From the NCBI RefSeq assembly GCF_002909255.1, contig NZ_PIOB01000003.1, positions 372,001-436,000 on the forward strand: a stretch of DNA of 64,000 bases. The letters are read 5' to 3'. The notes beneath the pieces are model-generated. The model saw only the letters and a list, made by a program, of their open reading frames with translations, made no database searches and had not been told where the DNA came from. Within the stretch, counting starts at the first letter, position 1, and every line of letters begins with the position of its first letter. The position numbers and the translations under genes were made by a program. Below are positions 10,257-19,650 of this stretch, in pieces. The DNA is from Arenibacter hampyeongensis. GTDB lineage: Bacteria > Bacteroidota > Bacteroidia > Flavobacteriales > Flavobacteriaceae.

Positions 10257-10421
10257 TATGAATTAAGAATTACACAAACTTAAACATGTTTAATTACCAA
10301 TATAGCAGCTAAATATACAAAATTTTATTAAATGTAAAATTTACATATAAAATTTATTTTAATCACAATGCTTATGGAATAGTAGCAGCTGAGGAATTTA
10401 ATTTGCAATGTTAGAGTTAAT

Positions 10422-11948
10422 TCATCCCTTTGAATTGGTATGAGCTGTTGCTGATATAATTTTTTCCATTTCCTTTTTTGAGGGGCGCGGGCGCCGTCTA
10501 AATGAATTTGATTTACCTGTTTTCCTATCAAATTCATCCGGAGTCCTAAAAGCTGGCAAACTGTCTAAGGTAAGCAGTCTAATTTTTTTCATTTCTGAAC
10601 GCAAAGTCTCCAAACTTTCCTGATAATCCCCGTTTCCAACCAAATTATTGAGTTCGTATGGATCTTTGATCATATCATACAACTCTTCATTTGGACGTGG
10701 AACAATAAAGCAAGCTAACTGCGCTTCAGAGAGCTCTCCATTTTCCTTCATTTTGAGCATATCGGTAAATGTTTCACTGACAAAGGCATCTGCCGAAGGT
10801 GTATTTGGAAGGTCAGGATAAAAATTACGGATGTATTTTAATTTTTTTGTTCTTATTGCCCTAGTGTAATCCTCGTAGTCATGCCAATGATCTTCAGCAT
10901 AGACCACATCCCTTATATTCGCTTCCGGATTGGTCAACAAATTTGAAAAATCCTGTCCTTCAAAGGAGGGAAGGCTTTCCAGCCCTGCCAACTTTAGAAA
11001 TGTGGGTGCAATGTCTACGGCACTAACCAGGTTATTACAGACGGACTTAGGTTTTACTTTTTGGGGCCATTTTACTATCCATGGCGTTTTAATACCACCG
11101 TCGTACAGGGTTGTCTTGTCTCTTGGAAAAGGCCTACCGTTATCGCTAATAAAAAGAATCAAGGTATTTTCGGAAATTCCTTGCCTATCCAACTCCTCCA
11201 CTACTTTACCAACATAGTCATCCAACCTTAAAATTTCATTGTAGTAGTACATAAAATCTTTTCGCACATTTTCAGTATCCGGCATATAGGGAGGTACAAT
11301 TACATCTTCGATGGTCTGTGGATGCTCTACAATATTATCAGTATAAGGTCGGTGTGGATCAACAGCGGCCAACCAAAGAAAAAAAGGCTTGTCTTTTGGC
11401 CGTGCCTGCAGCACGGGAACCCAATTCTCACAACCACTGCCATCACCCTTTTGTAAGGCTTTAGTACCATCAGGTGCCAATTGAAAACCGGAAGTACCTA
11501 CATCATAGACCTCATCGAACCGATCCTTAATGGCATCTCCCATATGCCACTTGCCGGCCTGGGCTGTCCAATAACCAGAGGCTTTGAGCTTTTCCACGAA
11601 AGTTATTTTATCCGGGGTCAAGGGCCAATGTAATTGTTCCGCATTGGTATTGTGGGGATAAAGGCCGGTAATGATACTTGTCCTACTGGGACTGCAGGAA
11701 CTGGCCGTAAGATAAGCCTGATCAAAACGCATTCCATCCTGAGCCAGTTTATCAATATTTGGGGTACGTATATTTGGATGCCCATAGGCCCCACTATCGT
11801 CCCAGGCCATATCGTCAGCAATAATCAATACAATATTTGGGCGCTCCCCTTCTTCATTTTTGGTCTCTTTTTTTGAGGAACAGGATAATGTAAATATTGA
11901 TAATAAAAGAATTAAAAAGTTGGTCGATTTTGGTTTGTGGGTTGTCAT
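10422..11948 (-). CDS. Sulfatase, S1 family, lipoprotein
   Basis: 508 residues with a lipobox at Cys23. Metal ligands lie in IADDMAWDDSG (43-53). The formylglycine motif C-S-P-S-R is at 85-89, and AGKWHMGD follows near 145. The C-terminus is basic. It is the last gene of the minus-strand operon that begins with dgoK, 18 bases downstream of the lactonase. The layout resembles heparan N-sulfatase-like members of the class, but I cannot assign a subfamily. It is likely surface- or periplasm-exposed and acts on sulfated glycan fragments. Confidence 0.93.
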   Translation of the reverse strand: MTTHKPKSTNFLILLLSIFTLSCSSKKETKNEEGERPNIVLIIADDMAWDDSGAYGHPNIRTPNIDKLAQDGMRFDQAYLTASSCSPSRTSIITGLYPHNTNAEQLHWPLTPDKITFVEKLKASGYWTAQAGKWHMGDAIKDRFDEVYDVGTSGFQLAPDGTKALQKGDGSGCENWVPVLQARPKDKPFFLWLAAVDPHRPYTDNIVEHPQTIEDVIVPPYMPDTENVRKDFMYYYNEILRLDDYVGKVVEELDRQGISENTLILFISDNGRPFPRDKTTLYDGGIKTPWIVKWPQKVKPKSVCNNLVSAVDIAPTFLKLAGLESLPSFEGQDFSNLLTNPEANIRDVVYAEDHWHDYEDYTRAIRTKKLKYIRNFYPDLPNTPSADAFVSETFTDMLKMKENGELSEAQLACFIVPRPNEELYDMIKDPYELNNLVGNGDYQESLETLRSEMKKIRLLTLDSLPAFRTPDEFDRKTGKSNSFRRRPRPSKKEMEKIISATAHTNSKG

Positions 11949-11966
11949 AATAGGTGGATTATTTCT

Positions 11967-13118
11967 CTAGAACTTTAAACATACAGGTTGTGAAATGGAT
12001 ATTTCATTTCCTGTAAATTCAAGGAACCCCGTTTGCCCATCGACTTTAAAAACGGTTATGTTATTCGATTTTTGATTGGCCACCAATAAAAATTTTCCAT
12101 CTGGAGATAAGGTGAAATTCCGAGGCCAATCCCCTTGTACAGGTTCTATGGTCAGAAGTTTTAAATCTCCACTATCAGATATCGAATAAACAGCTATACT
12201 ATTATGCCCCCTATTGGAAGCATACAGGAATTTCCCATTGTTGCTAATATGTATATCGGCACAGGCATTGGGTCCTTGGTAATCCTCTGGTAGCGTACTC
12301 TTTTTATCGATTTTTGTAAAAACTCCGGTCTCTTCATCCACGGTGGCCGACACAACAGTACTGGACAGTTCATTGATAATAAACACCTTGTTTTCCGTTG
12401 GGTGGAAAATAAGATGTCTTGGACCATCCCCTGGATCCATTTTTAGCCCTACTTCCGCCTTACCTAATTTTTTATCAGCATTTATTGGATAGGTCAAAAT
12501 CTGGTCAATACCCAAATCTGCCGCGTACAAAAATTTTCCGTTTTGGGAAAATTGTACACAGTGTGCATGGGCCGAATTTTGGTTTGGATGCGGACCACTT
12601 CCTGTATGTTGTATCCCTTGTGGCTCATCTAACATAACCCCCTTTTTATCAATGGGATATAGTACGATACCTCCCGAACTATAATTTGCTGCAGCAAGAA
12701 GATTTTCATCGGAATTTACCCCAACATAACAGGCTCCATCCCCTATACTGGGAAGGTTGGCCACTCTGGTCAGGGCTGTTCTATCTTGGTTCCATTGGAA
12801 TGCCGATACACTCCCCGGTTTTGTTCCGTTCGAAGAATAGACCCTATCCCCATCTTTTGAAAGGTATAAATAGCCTGGCTTATTCTCTTTGGCCACATGT
12901 TGACTGTTGGTAAGCTCCCCCGTTTCTGTATTAAAGTCGAGTTGATAAATGCCTTGATCATCCCCCTCGGCAAAAGTACCGACCAAAAGTTTTAGACCTT
13001 CTTTTTGGATTGGTTGTTGTTGTCCACTCGCCAAATTGGCTTTTTTGGGTTGATCTTTACACCCGACCACTAGCGCCAATAGAAGAATAATCATTAAATA
13101 ATTTGAAGATCGTTTCAT
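11967..13118 (-). CDS. Lactonase, 7-bladed beta-propeller (6-phosphogluconolactonase/YbhE-like), lipoprotein
   Basis: 383 residues. The lipobox at Cys20 predicts an exported lipoprotein, unlike cytosolic YbhE. Propeller blades repeat through the protein, with family motifs such as ANYSSGGIVLYPID, HAHCVQFSQNGKFLYAADLG and GPRHLIFHP. Lactonases of this family hydrolyse sugar lactones to aldonic acids. Its position between the aldolase and the sulfatase suggests that an aldonolactone is opened to feed the 2-keto-3-deoxy acid route; this is an inference. It shares a minus-strand operon with dgoK and the aldolase. Confidence 0.85.
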   Translation of the reverse strand: MKRSSNYLMIILLLALVVGCKDQPKKANLASGQQQPIQKEGLKLLVGTFAEGDDQGIYQLDFNTETGELTNSQHVAKENKPGYLYLSKDGDRVYSSNGTKPGSVSAFQWNQDRTALTRVANLPSIGDGACYVGVNSDENLLAAANYSSGGIVLYPIDKKGVMLDEPQGIQHTGSGPHPNQNSAHAHCVQFSQNGKFLYAADLGIDQILTYPINADKKLGKAEVGLKMDPGDGPRHLIFHPTENKVFIINELSSTVVSATVDEETGVFTKIDKKSTLPEDYQGPNACADIHISNNGKFLYASNRGHNSIAVYSISDSGDLKLLTIEPVQGDWPRNFTLSPDGKFLLVANQKSNNITVFKVDGQTGFLEFTGNEISISQPVCLKF

Positions 13119-13160
13119 GATAAAAATGGAATTGATTCTGTTAAATATATTTATTTGTAT

Positions 13161-13802
13161 TTAAAAGCCCCTTATTTCAGCCTTTATCTTCGCAAAATGA
13201 TCGGCCAGGCCTTCAAAATTTCTTTCCGCTATCCACTTTTTGTCGAGGAGCGAACTGCCCATTCCCACGCCAACTGCACCGGCCTCAAAAAAGGATCTGA
13301 TGTTCTCCAAAGTAACCCCGCCCGTTGGCAAAAGCTTTATATTGTTAAGCGGTGCCGAGATGTCCCTTATAAATTGGATCCCGAGCTGGGTGGCAGGAAA
13401 TATCTTTACAGCGGATGCCCCTAAGCTCCACGCCCTGTAAATTTCAGTCGGAGAATAGGCCCCCGGAAAAATTGGTATCCCTTGGGCTACAGCAGTCTTG
13501 ATAACTGTTTCGTCCAGGATCGGGGTTACGATGAACTGGGCACCTGCCGCTACGGCCCTATCGTAGTCCTCCATATTACAGACCGTACCCGCACCCACAT
13601 TCAGGTCATTGAATTCGCTCCTTAGCTTGGAAATCATCTCCGTGGCCCCGGCGGTATTCATGGTTATTTCAATGGTGTGCAGACCCGCCTCCAGATATGC
13701 CCTGGCAATATCCCGCATAAGATCCATGGATACTCCCCTTACAATACCGACTATAGGGGCCCTATTGTACAGTTCCCAAGAAAATGATTCTTTATTTGAC
13801 AT
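13161..13802 (-). CDS. dgoA: KDPG / 2-dehydro-3-deoxy-6-phosphogalactonate aldolase
   Basis: 213 residues, full length for the class I KDPG aldolase family. The catalytic Glu lies in HTIEITMNT, the phosphate-binding GAGTVCN and PTGGV are present, and the Schiff-base Lys is in SAVKIFPATQLG. It would split KDPG or KDPGal into pyruvate and glyceraldehyde 3-phosphate in the cytosol. Sequence cannot separate the gluconate and galactonate epimers. The adjacent, 11-base-overlapping 2-keto-3-deoxygalactonokinase-type gene argues for the galactonate form. Confidence 0.92.
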   Translation of the reverse strand: MSNKESFSWELYNRAPIVGIVRGVSMDLMRDIARAYLEAGLHTIEITMNTAGATEMISKLRSEFNDLNVGAGTVCNMEDYDRAVAAGAQFIVTPILDETVIKTAVAQGIPIFPGAYSPTEIYRAWSLGASAVKIFPATQLGIQFIRDISAPLNNIKLLPTGGVTLENIRSFFEAGAVGVGMGSSLLDKKWIAERNFEGLADHFAKIKAEIRGF

Positions 13803-14745
13803 ATTTTTCTAAAATTTTCCGCTGTCCGACCAACAGGGCCGTTTCTATAATTTGAGGCTCAAAACAAACGATGCGCTCCATGGGGAGAAAGGATTTCAGG
13901 GCCAGTTGGTACAATTCGTTCTGTATTCCGGTAACCGCAAGGTATACGGTTTCGCTCCCTTCCCTCAAACGGCCCAGCTCCGCCCCTATCAACAATCCCG
14001 ATAAATAATAATAGTTTTCCTTAGCGGAGGTTTTATGTATCAAACTGTTCGCCCTAATGGAAAAGAGCGAGGCCATCTCTTGGTTGGCAGCTCCTTTTTT
14101 AACACCCTTCATAAAAACATCCTTAAATGAAGGGCTCCATCCCACTTCTTCCACTGAGGCCGACAAAATACTGCTCTTCCCTATAAGCTCGAACAGTTCG
14201 CCCGTCATATAGGTGGTGAAATCCATAAATCGCCCACCATCAAAATGGATATGTTTACTGTGGGTCCCGGGCAACAACAGAACCCCCTTTTCCTTCTTGG
14301 GCAGGTAATCCGAAAGTCCAATGGCCTGGATCTCCTCACCGCGCATCACGTCGTTATCCGTTCTGGCCCCGGAAACCAGGAGAAGGTCCAATCTATCATT
14401 GATCGAAAGCCATTTGCCCATTAGGTCTTCCCCACTAAAGGCCAAGGGCAATTGGCAGTACTCCAGTTCCTGCATGCCTATGGAGGAGGACAGCATTCCG
14501 GAAGCCATCAAATGGTAGTTTTCGGCTCCGTCCAAATCCAACCTTTCCAGCTGCGCCAACAAATAGTCGCCAAAAAAAGCTTGCCGATCCCGCTTGCTTT
14601 GCCCTGTAAATAGTTGATAACACTTTTTGATTCCCAGATCGGTCCTCATTTCGGAAAGCACCTTTAATGAACGGGAATCCACCAAACGGAGTCTAAAATT
14701 GGAGGTCCCCCAATCACAGCTAATAAATTTATCCGGTAGCCCCAT
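13792..14745 (-). CDS. dgoK: 2-dehydro-3-deoxygalactonokinase (DgoK family)
   Basis: 317 residues. Family features are the N-terminal nucleotide-binding CDWGTSNFRLRLVD (10-23), LLPGTHSKHI and FTTYMTGELFELI. It phosphorylates 2-keto-3-deoxygalactonate with ATP, giving the substrate of the aldolase whose start overlaps its end by 11 bases (translational coupling). It is the first gene of the operon dgoK-aldolase-lactonase-sulfatase. No sugar-acid dehydratase, cycloisomerase or sugar dehydrogenase is found beside it, so earlier pathway steps must be encoded elsewhere. The promoter region is described in a separate entry. Confidence 0.9.
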   Translation of the reverse strand: MGLPDKFISCDWGTSNFRLRLVDSRSLKVLSEMRTDLGIKKCYQLFTGQSKRDRQAFFGDYLLAQLERLDLDGAENYHLMASGMLSSSIGMQELEYCQLPLAFSGEDLMGKWLSINDRLDLLLVSGARTDNDVMRGEEIQAIGLSDYLPKKEKGVLLLPGTHSKHIHFDGGRFMDFTTYMTGELFELIGKSSILSASVEEVGWSPSFKDVFMKGVKKGAANQEMASLFSIRANSLIHKTSAKENYYYLSGLLIGAELGRLREGSETVYLAVTGIQNELYQLALKSFLPMERIVCFEPQIIETALLVGQRKILEKYVK

Positions 14746-14792
14746 GTTTCCTACAACGCTTTGGTTACTCTTTTTATATTGGGATAATCCTC

Positions 14793-15068
14793 AAGTACTC
14801 AGTTTGAACAAACCACTCCAATACCAATACTTTTTATTGGACCATCGGGAAGGCAAATATCAAAATTATATCCGTTCTGGACCACTTCGCCAAATTCCAA
14901 TTTTTCCGAAAAATACGCTAATTTTTTTTTTCATCCTTGGAATATAAATAAGAAGCAAATCTAACATTGGTATTGTTGGCCAAACCAGTGAAAAGCAAAA
15001 ATTATGAAGTAGCCTATAGTTATGTAAAGGTAAAATTGTGTCCTAAATCTGCAATTGGGCAAAACAAA
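14793..15068 (-). repeat. Duplicated upstream region, copy A (dgoK promoter region)
   Basis: About 270 bases upstream of dgoK can be aligned along their length with 25410-25676. The best block, TCCGAAAAATACGCTA, starts at 14905 here and at 25513 there; the distal end (CAATTGGGCAAAACAAA) also matches. Copy A contains a candidate minus-strand promoter: TAATTTTG at 14861-14868 with TTTG at 14891-14894, spacing 22. Conservation on both sides of the promoter suggests an activator-binding region. This entry also accounts for the gene-free stretch 14746-15193. Confidence 0.65.
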
Positions 15069-15091
15069 AAAGCTTTCAATTTCTTGAAAGC
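15066..15091 (-). terminator. Intrinsic terminator after the permease remnant
   Basis: On the minus strand an 8-bp perfect stem, GCTTTCAA/TTGAAAGC (15072-15079 with 15084-15091), is followed by a run of T (plus-strand A at 15066-15071). It lies about 100 bases downstream of the truncated permease gene and would end its transcript before the dgoK regulatory region. Confidence 0.7.
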
Positions 15092-15193
15092 CCTGTTTAT
15101 TTTGTTACAAGTCCGAAAAGTGCCAATAGGCTCTAACATCCGACATATTCAGTTTATAATTGCCTGGTTTTTGGGATTACAAATAGAGTTAAT

Positions 15194-15649
15194 TTAACTC
15201 TTTTGAATCCATTTGCTAAAGACCAGGAACAAAACACCGCAAAGTAACCAAGCCGGCAAGGTGACAAAGGACAGGAATACATCATATTGAACGGATATAA
15301 AATAGAACAGTCCAAAGCTAATCGCCCAAGCGAAAAATACGGCCCTATTAAATTTTAGGTTTGCCACTTCAGCATAATTCTTAACGATTCCTGCTTGTTT
15401 ATGGAAAAAATGTTCGAAGACGATAATAGCACCGAAAGGCGCTAGGATAAACCCGTATAGGGCAACAAAACCCAACAATTTCATAGCGAAGGCTGGAAAA
15501 AGACCAGCTATGGTTGCAACAGAACCTGCAATTATGGTAACCCAAAAAGTGGAAACTTTTGGCATAATGGCCTGAAAGGCGAGTCCATTAATAATTACTA
15601 CACTGTAAGGGTAGAACCAAGAAGAAATGACTATACAAATATTTCTCAA
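15194..15649 (-). pseudogene. C-terminal remnant of a nucleobase:cation symporter (NCS1-like) permease
   Basis: 151 residues with four or five membrane segments and the family-like stretch GFVALYGFILAPFGAIIVFE. This resembles only the last third of NCS1 purine/cytosine permeases, which are normally 400-500 residues long. The five or more N-terminal helices are absent. Upstream sequence (15650-15730) is the promoter region of the divergent gene, so the missing part was deleted rather than frameshifted. It is probably non-functional. The NCS1 assignment is from pattern memory and moderately sure. Confidence 0.55.
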
Positions 15650-15730
15650 CGATATGCACTTACATCCTCAGAATCGTAGGTGAATCCCAATTTCTGATTA
15701 TATTAGTGCACCTAATAAAAACTAACGATA

Positions 15731-18412
15731 ATGACCAGACTAATTGCCGTACTTATTTTTTCAATGCTTTTAACCGTTTCTTGTGAGGACTCTAAGAAAA
15801 TGGAAACGGGAAATGGTCTAGACCTCGACCCAAAATTGGCGAAACTTAAATTACAGCCAGGCTTTGAGGCCGAACACCTGTATAGTCCGGCCGATAATGA
15901 TCAAGGCTCATGGGTAGCCATGACTTTTGATCATAAGGATCGACTGATCACTGCTGATCAATACGGTGCTTTATATCGCCTAGAGCTCCCTGCCATTGGG
16001 TCTGATGTGCTAACACCCAAGATTGAAAAGCTAAGGATACAAACAGGGGAGGCCGTGGCCGATTCTATAATCCAAATGGGTTATGCCCAGGGGTTGCTCT
16101 ACGCTTTCAACAGTCTGTATGTAATGGTGAATCATCGTGGCAACGAGGAATTCGAAAAGAGCAGTGGTCTCTATCGTTTACAGGATACTGATAATGATGA
16201 TCAATATGACATGATTACCCAGTTAAAAGCCTTGAACGGTGCAGGTGAGCACGGCCCACATAGTATTGTTTTAAGTCCGGACGGAGAGTCTCTTTACGTT
16301 ATTGCAGGAAACCATACCGATCTTCCAGAAATGGATAATTATCGTTTACCCAAGGTTTGGATGGACGACAACTTGTTTCCACAGGTCAAGGATCCCCGCG
16401 GTCACGCCAATGACCGTGGAGCTCCTGGGGGTTGGGTCGCCAAAATAGACCCGGAAGGAAAAAATTGGGAATTGGTAAGTGCCGGTTTTCGAAATCCTTT
16501 TGATCTGGATTTTAACGATGAAGGAGACATGTTTGTTTACGATTCCGATATGGAATGGGATTTGGGCATGCCTTGGTACCGCCCCACCCGCATTTGCCAC
16601 GTTACCAGTGGTAGTGAATTTGGATGGAGAACAGGGAACGGAAAATGGTCAGCGGCCTATCCCGACAACCTTCCACCCATAGTAAATATTGGGCAGGGAT
16701 CTCCCACCAATGTGGTTTATGGAAGGGGAGCTAAATTTCCTGAAAAATATCAAAAGAGCATCTATGCTTTCGACTGGAGTTTTGGTATCATATATGCTAT
16801 TCACCTAAAGGCCAATGGTTCTTCCTATGATGGGGAGAGGGAAGAATTTTTATCAGGGATCCCACTTCCTTTGACGGATGGCGTGATAGGCCCGGATGGT
16901 GCCATGTATTTCATGACCGGAGGTCGTAGATTGGATTCCGACCTTTACAGGGTTCATTATACCGGAAACGAAGTCGTAACGGCTTCCAATAGCACACCTG
17001 AATTGACCGAAGAAAATAAAACAAGAAGGCAGTTGGAAGCGTTTCATGACGGCCCAAAAAGTGGGGCAGTTGACTTTGCATGGCCTTATTTAAACAACGA
17101 GGACCGTTTTATTCAATATGCGGCACGTATTGCCGTAGAGCACCAACCCGTTAATGAATGGCAGAGCAAAGTGCTTTCCGAAAAAGACCCCATTACTCTG
17201 GCCCAGGGAATTATTGCCCTATCCAGACATGGTAATAAATCTAATCAAGACCAGATGCTCAATGCGCTGTTAGGTGTAGATTTTTCGAAGCTTTCCCCCC
17301 AACAACAGGTGGCCCAGCTAAGGGCTTTTGAATTAACGATGTCCCGTTTTGGGATTCCGGGATCATCCGTTAAGAACAAGGTCATCGATTATCTATCGCC
17401 ACATTATCCGGCAATGACAGATGTATTGAACCAAATGCTTAGCAAAACACTTGCATATTTGGACGACCCCACGGTGGCTAGTAAAACATTGGCACTGTTG
17501 GAATCCAATACTGGTGAGAATGTTGACGTAATGGCAAACACCGCTACGGACGCTTCGGATCTGATTTTGAGAAATCCACAATACGGAATGGATATTGCCC
17601 TTACCCTGAAAAATATGCCTCCTGCCCAACACACCTATTACGGTATGGTTCTGGAGGATGTTGACAAGGGATGGACTCCTGAACTTCGCGAAAAATATTT
17701 TATATGGTTCAATAAAGCCTTTTCATTTAAAGCAGGAAGAAGCTATATCGGCTTCATAGACAAGGCCAGAAAAAAAGCATTGACCCATGTTCCTAAGGAT
17801 CAATTCGATTTTTACGATAAGATGTCCGGTGTGGACCTGTTGTCCAGCTCGGGCAATGATTTGGCAGTGTCAACTGTGCAACCTAAAGGTCCTCGCCACA
17901 ATTGGGAAGTTGAGGAAATAGAAGCCTTGGTAGCCGATGGCCTGAAGGGCAGGGATTTCGAGTACGGCAAAAGTATGTTCGCTGCTACGACCTGTATCAC
18001 TTGTCATTCCATGCTGGGAGAAGGAGAAAATATTGGCCCGGACCTAACACAATTGGGCACTCGTTTTTCACCCCAAGATATACTAAGGGCCATTATAGAT
18101 CCAAGCGATGTAATTTCGGATCAATATAATACTACAGTGTATACCTTAAAAGATGGAAAATCGATCGCTGGACGATTGATGAACGAGACCGAGCTAAATT
18201 ATGTCGTTTCGCAAAACCCTTATGCTCCCGATCAAACTCGTGAGATACCTAAGGACCAAGTGGTGAATACCAAGCTTTCTTCCGTTTCATTGATGCCTCC
18301 CGGAACCATCAATAGACTTAATGAAGAAGAAGTCAAAGACCTTTTGGCCTATTTGATTGCTGGGGGAAATCCAGAAAATCCGATATATTCTAAAACAGAG
18401 GCCAACAACTAA
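15731..18412 (+). CDS. PVC-type membrane-bound dehydrogenase with C-terminal haem domain
   Basis: 893 residues with a lipobox at Cys18. The N-terminal two-thirds resemble the sorbosone/glucose dehydrogenase-like beta-propeller (SPDGESLYVIAGNHT, FRNPFDLDFNDEGDMFVYDSD). A helical repeat-like middle follows. The C-terminal cytochrome c-type domain has C-I-T-C-H at 754-758 and NIGPDLTQLG after it, as in the TIGR02603-type haem domain. It probably oxidises a sugar in the periplasm and passes electrons to haem. It starts the operon with the FG-GAP and DUF1080 genes. The substrate is unknown. Confidence 0.85.
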   Translation: MTRLIAVLIFSMLLTVSCEDSKKMETGNGLDLDPKLAKLKLQPGFEAEHLYSPADNDQGSWVAMTFDHKDRLITADQYGALYRLELPAIGSDVLTPKIEKLRIQTGEAVADSIIQMGYAQGLLYAFNSLYVMVNHRGNEEFEKSSGLYRLQDTDNDDQYDMITQLKALNGAGEHGPHSIVLSPDGESLYVIAGNHTDLPEMDNYRLPKVWMDDNLFPQVKDPRGHANDRGAPGGWVAKIDPEGKNWELVSAGFRNPFDLDFNDEGDMFVYDSDMEWDLGMPWYRPTRICHVTSGSEFGWRTGNGKWSAAYPDNLPPIVNIGQGSPTNVVYGRGAKFPEKYQKSIYAFDWSFGIIYAIHLKANGSSYDGEREEFLSGIPLPLTDGVIGPDGAMYFMTGGRRLDSDLYRVHYTGNEVVTASNSTPELTEENKTRRQLEAFHDGPKSGAVDFAWPYLNNEDRFIQYAARIAVEHQPVNEWQSKVLSEKDPITLAQGIIALSRHGNKSNQDQMLNALLGVDFSKLSPQQQVAQLRAFELTMSRFGIPGSSVKNKVIDYLSPHYPAMTDVLNQMLSKTLAYLDDPTVASKTLALLESNTGENVDVMANTATDASDLILRNPQYGMDIALTLKNMPPAQHTYYGMVLEDVDKGWTPELREKYFIWFNKAFSFKAGRSYIGFIDKARKKALTHVPKDQFDFYDKMSGVDLLSSSGNDLAVSTVQPKGPRHNWEVEEIEALVADGLKGRDFEYGKSMFAATTCITCHSMLGEGENIGPDLTQLGTRFSPQDILRAIIDPSDVISDQYNTTVYTLKDGKSIAGRLMNETELNYVVSQNPYAPDQTREIPKDQVVNTKLSSVSLMPPGTINRLNEEEVKDLLAYLIAGGNPENPIYSKTEANN

Positions 18413-18414
18413 CA

Positions 18415-19650
18415 ATGGATAATTTTATTACATTAACCGGCCTATTCAGGTTAAAAAGACCTGCACCGTCCAAGTTTAGTTTTATAAACTTAAACGGTGC
18501 AGTGTTTTTTATAAACGCCGTCTTTTTATTGATGGGTTCTTTCTTATTTGCACAACCGAAACCTTTACAGTTTACTAAACAACAGATTGCTTCCGAAAGC
18601 TATGAAACGGCGGGAGTGTTCGATGTGGACAACGACAACGTCCTCGACTTGGTCTCCGGGGCCTATTGGTATAAGGGACCTGACTTTCAAACCCGTCACT
18701 ATATAGGTTCGGCAAAACGATACGGCGAATATTATGATGATTTTTCCACCATTTCTTTAGACGTGAACGGGGATGGGCATATGGATTTTATTACGGGCGG
18801 CTGGTTTGGAAAACAATTGGTGTGGAAGCAAAACCCTGGTGATGGCGGTGAATGGCAGGAACATTTAATAGCTGAAGCAGGAAATATTGAAAGTACCCGT
18901 TCTTGGGATTTGGATGGCGATGGCACTATCGAAATAATCCCCAATACTCCCAATGATTCTTTGGTAATTTATAGATTGCAATTGGATAACAACAAAAAAG
19001 GTGCAGGAAAGTTCAGTAAGCACACCATTTCTGGCACACACGGACATGGGTTGGGCTTTGGTGATATAAATGGTGACGGATTGGACGACATTATTGTACC
19101 AAAGGGTTGGCTCCAAGCCCCGAGCAACCCATATGCCGGTAAATGGAAACTTCATCAGGATTTTGAATTGGGCACGGCAAGCGTACCCATAATTGTAACC
19201 GACGTAAACAAGGATGGACTTTCAGATCTTATTGTTGGTCAAGGCCATGATTACGGCTTATTTTGGTACGAACAAAAAACGGCTACCAAGAAACAGAAAT
19301 CCCAATGGATAAAACACGCCATTGACCCCTATAATTCCCAATACCACAGTATGGAATGGACTGATATTGATCAGGACGGAGAAAATGAACTGATTACGGG
19401 AAAGCGTTATCGTGCCCATAATGGAAAGGACCCAGGTGGCACAGATGATCTTGGCCTTTATTTTTTCAAGTGGAACGGAGAGAATTTTAGTAAACAGGTT
19501 ATTGATTATGGACCCTATGGCCAAGGAAAGGGAACTGGAGTCTATTTTAGTGTTTCCGATTTGGACAATAACGGAATGAAAGATATTATCGTGGCCGGAA
19601 AGGATGGCCTTAACATATATTACACAAACCTAATAAACAATAAACAATGA
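18415..19650 (+). CDS. FG-GAP/VCBS-repeat secreted protein
   Basis: 411 residues. The N-terminus is extended before a hydrophobic segment at about 25-45 that ends in LFAQPK, a signal sequence. The rest is a beta-propeller of FG-GAP repeats with calcium-loop motifs such as DVDNDNVLDLVSG, DVNGDGHMDFITGGW, DINGDGLDDIIVP, DVNKDGLSDLIVGQG and DLDNNGMKDIIVAGKDG. It begins 2 bases after the dehydrogenase stop and ends overlapping the DUF1080 start by 4 bases. In this family it is probably a scaffold or binding protein; no catalytic residues can be named. Confidence 0.85.
   Translation: MDNFITLTGLFRLKRPAPSKFSFINLNGAVFFINAVFLLMGSFLFAQPKPLQFTKQQIASESYETAGVFDVDNDNVLDLVSGAYWYKGPDFQTRHYIGSAKRYGEYYDDFSTISLDVNGDGHMDFITGGWFGKQLVWKQNPGDGGEWQEHLIAEAGNIESTRSWDLDGDGTIEIIPNTPNDSLVIYRLQLDNNKKGAGKFSKHTISGTHGHGLGFGDINGDGLDDIIVPKGWLQAPSNPYAGKWKLHQDFELGTASVPIIVTDVNKDGLSDLIVGQGHDYGLFWYEQKTATKKQKSQWIKHAIDPYNSQYHSMEWTDIDQDGENELITGKRYRAHNGKDPGGTDDLGLYFFKWNGENFSKQVIDYGPYGQGKGTGVYFSVSDLDNNGMKDIIVAGKDGLNIYYTNLINNKQ

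Noticed and set aside
10275-10300. Promoter of the ECF sigma gene
   Set aside because: TAAGTTTG is present but the upstream TTG is only 14 bases away, too short for the Bacteroidetes promoter.
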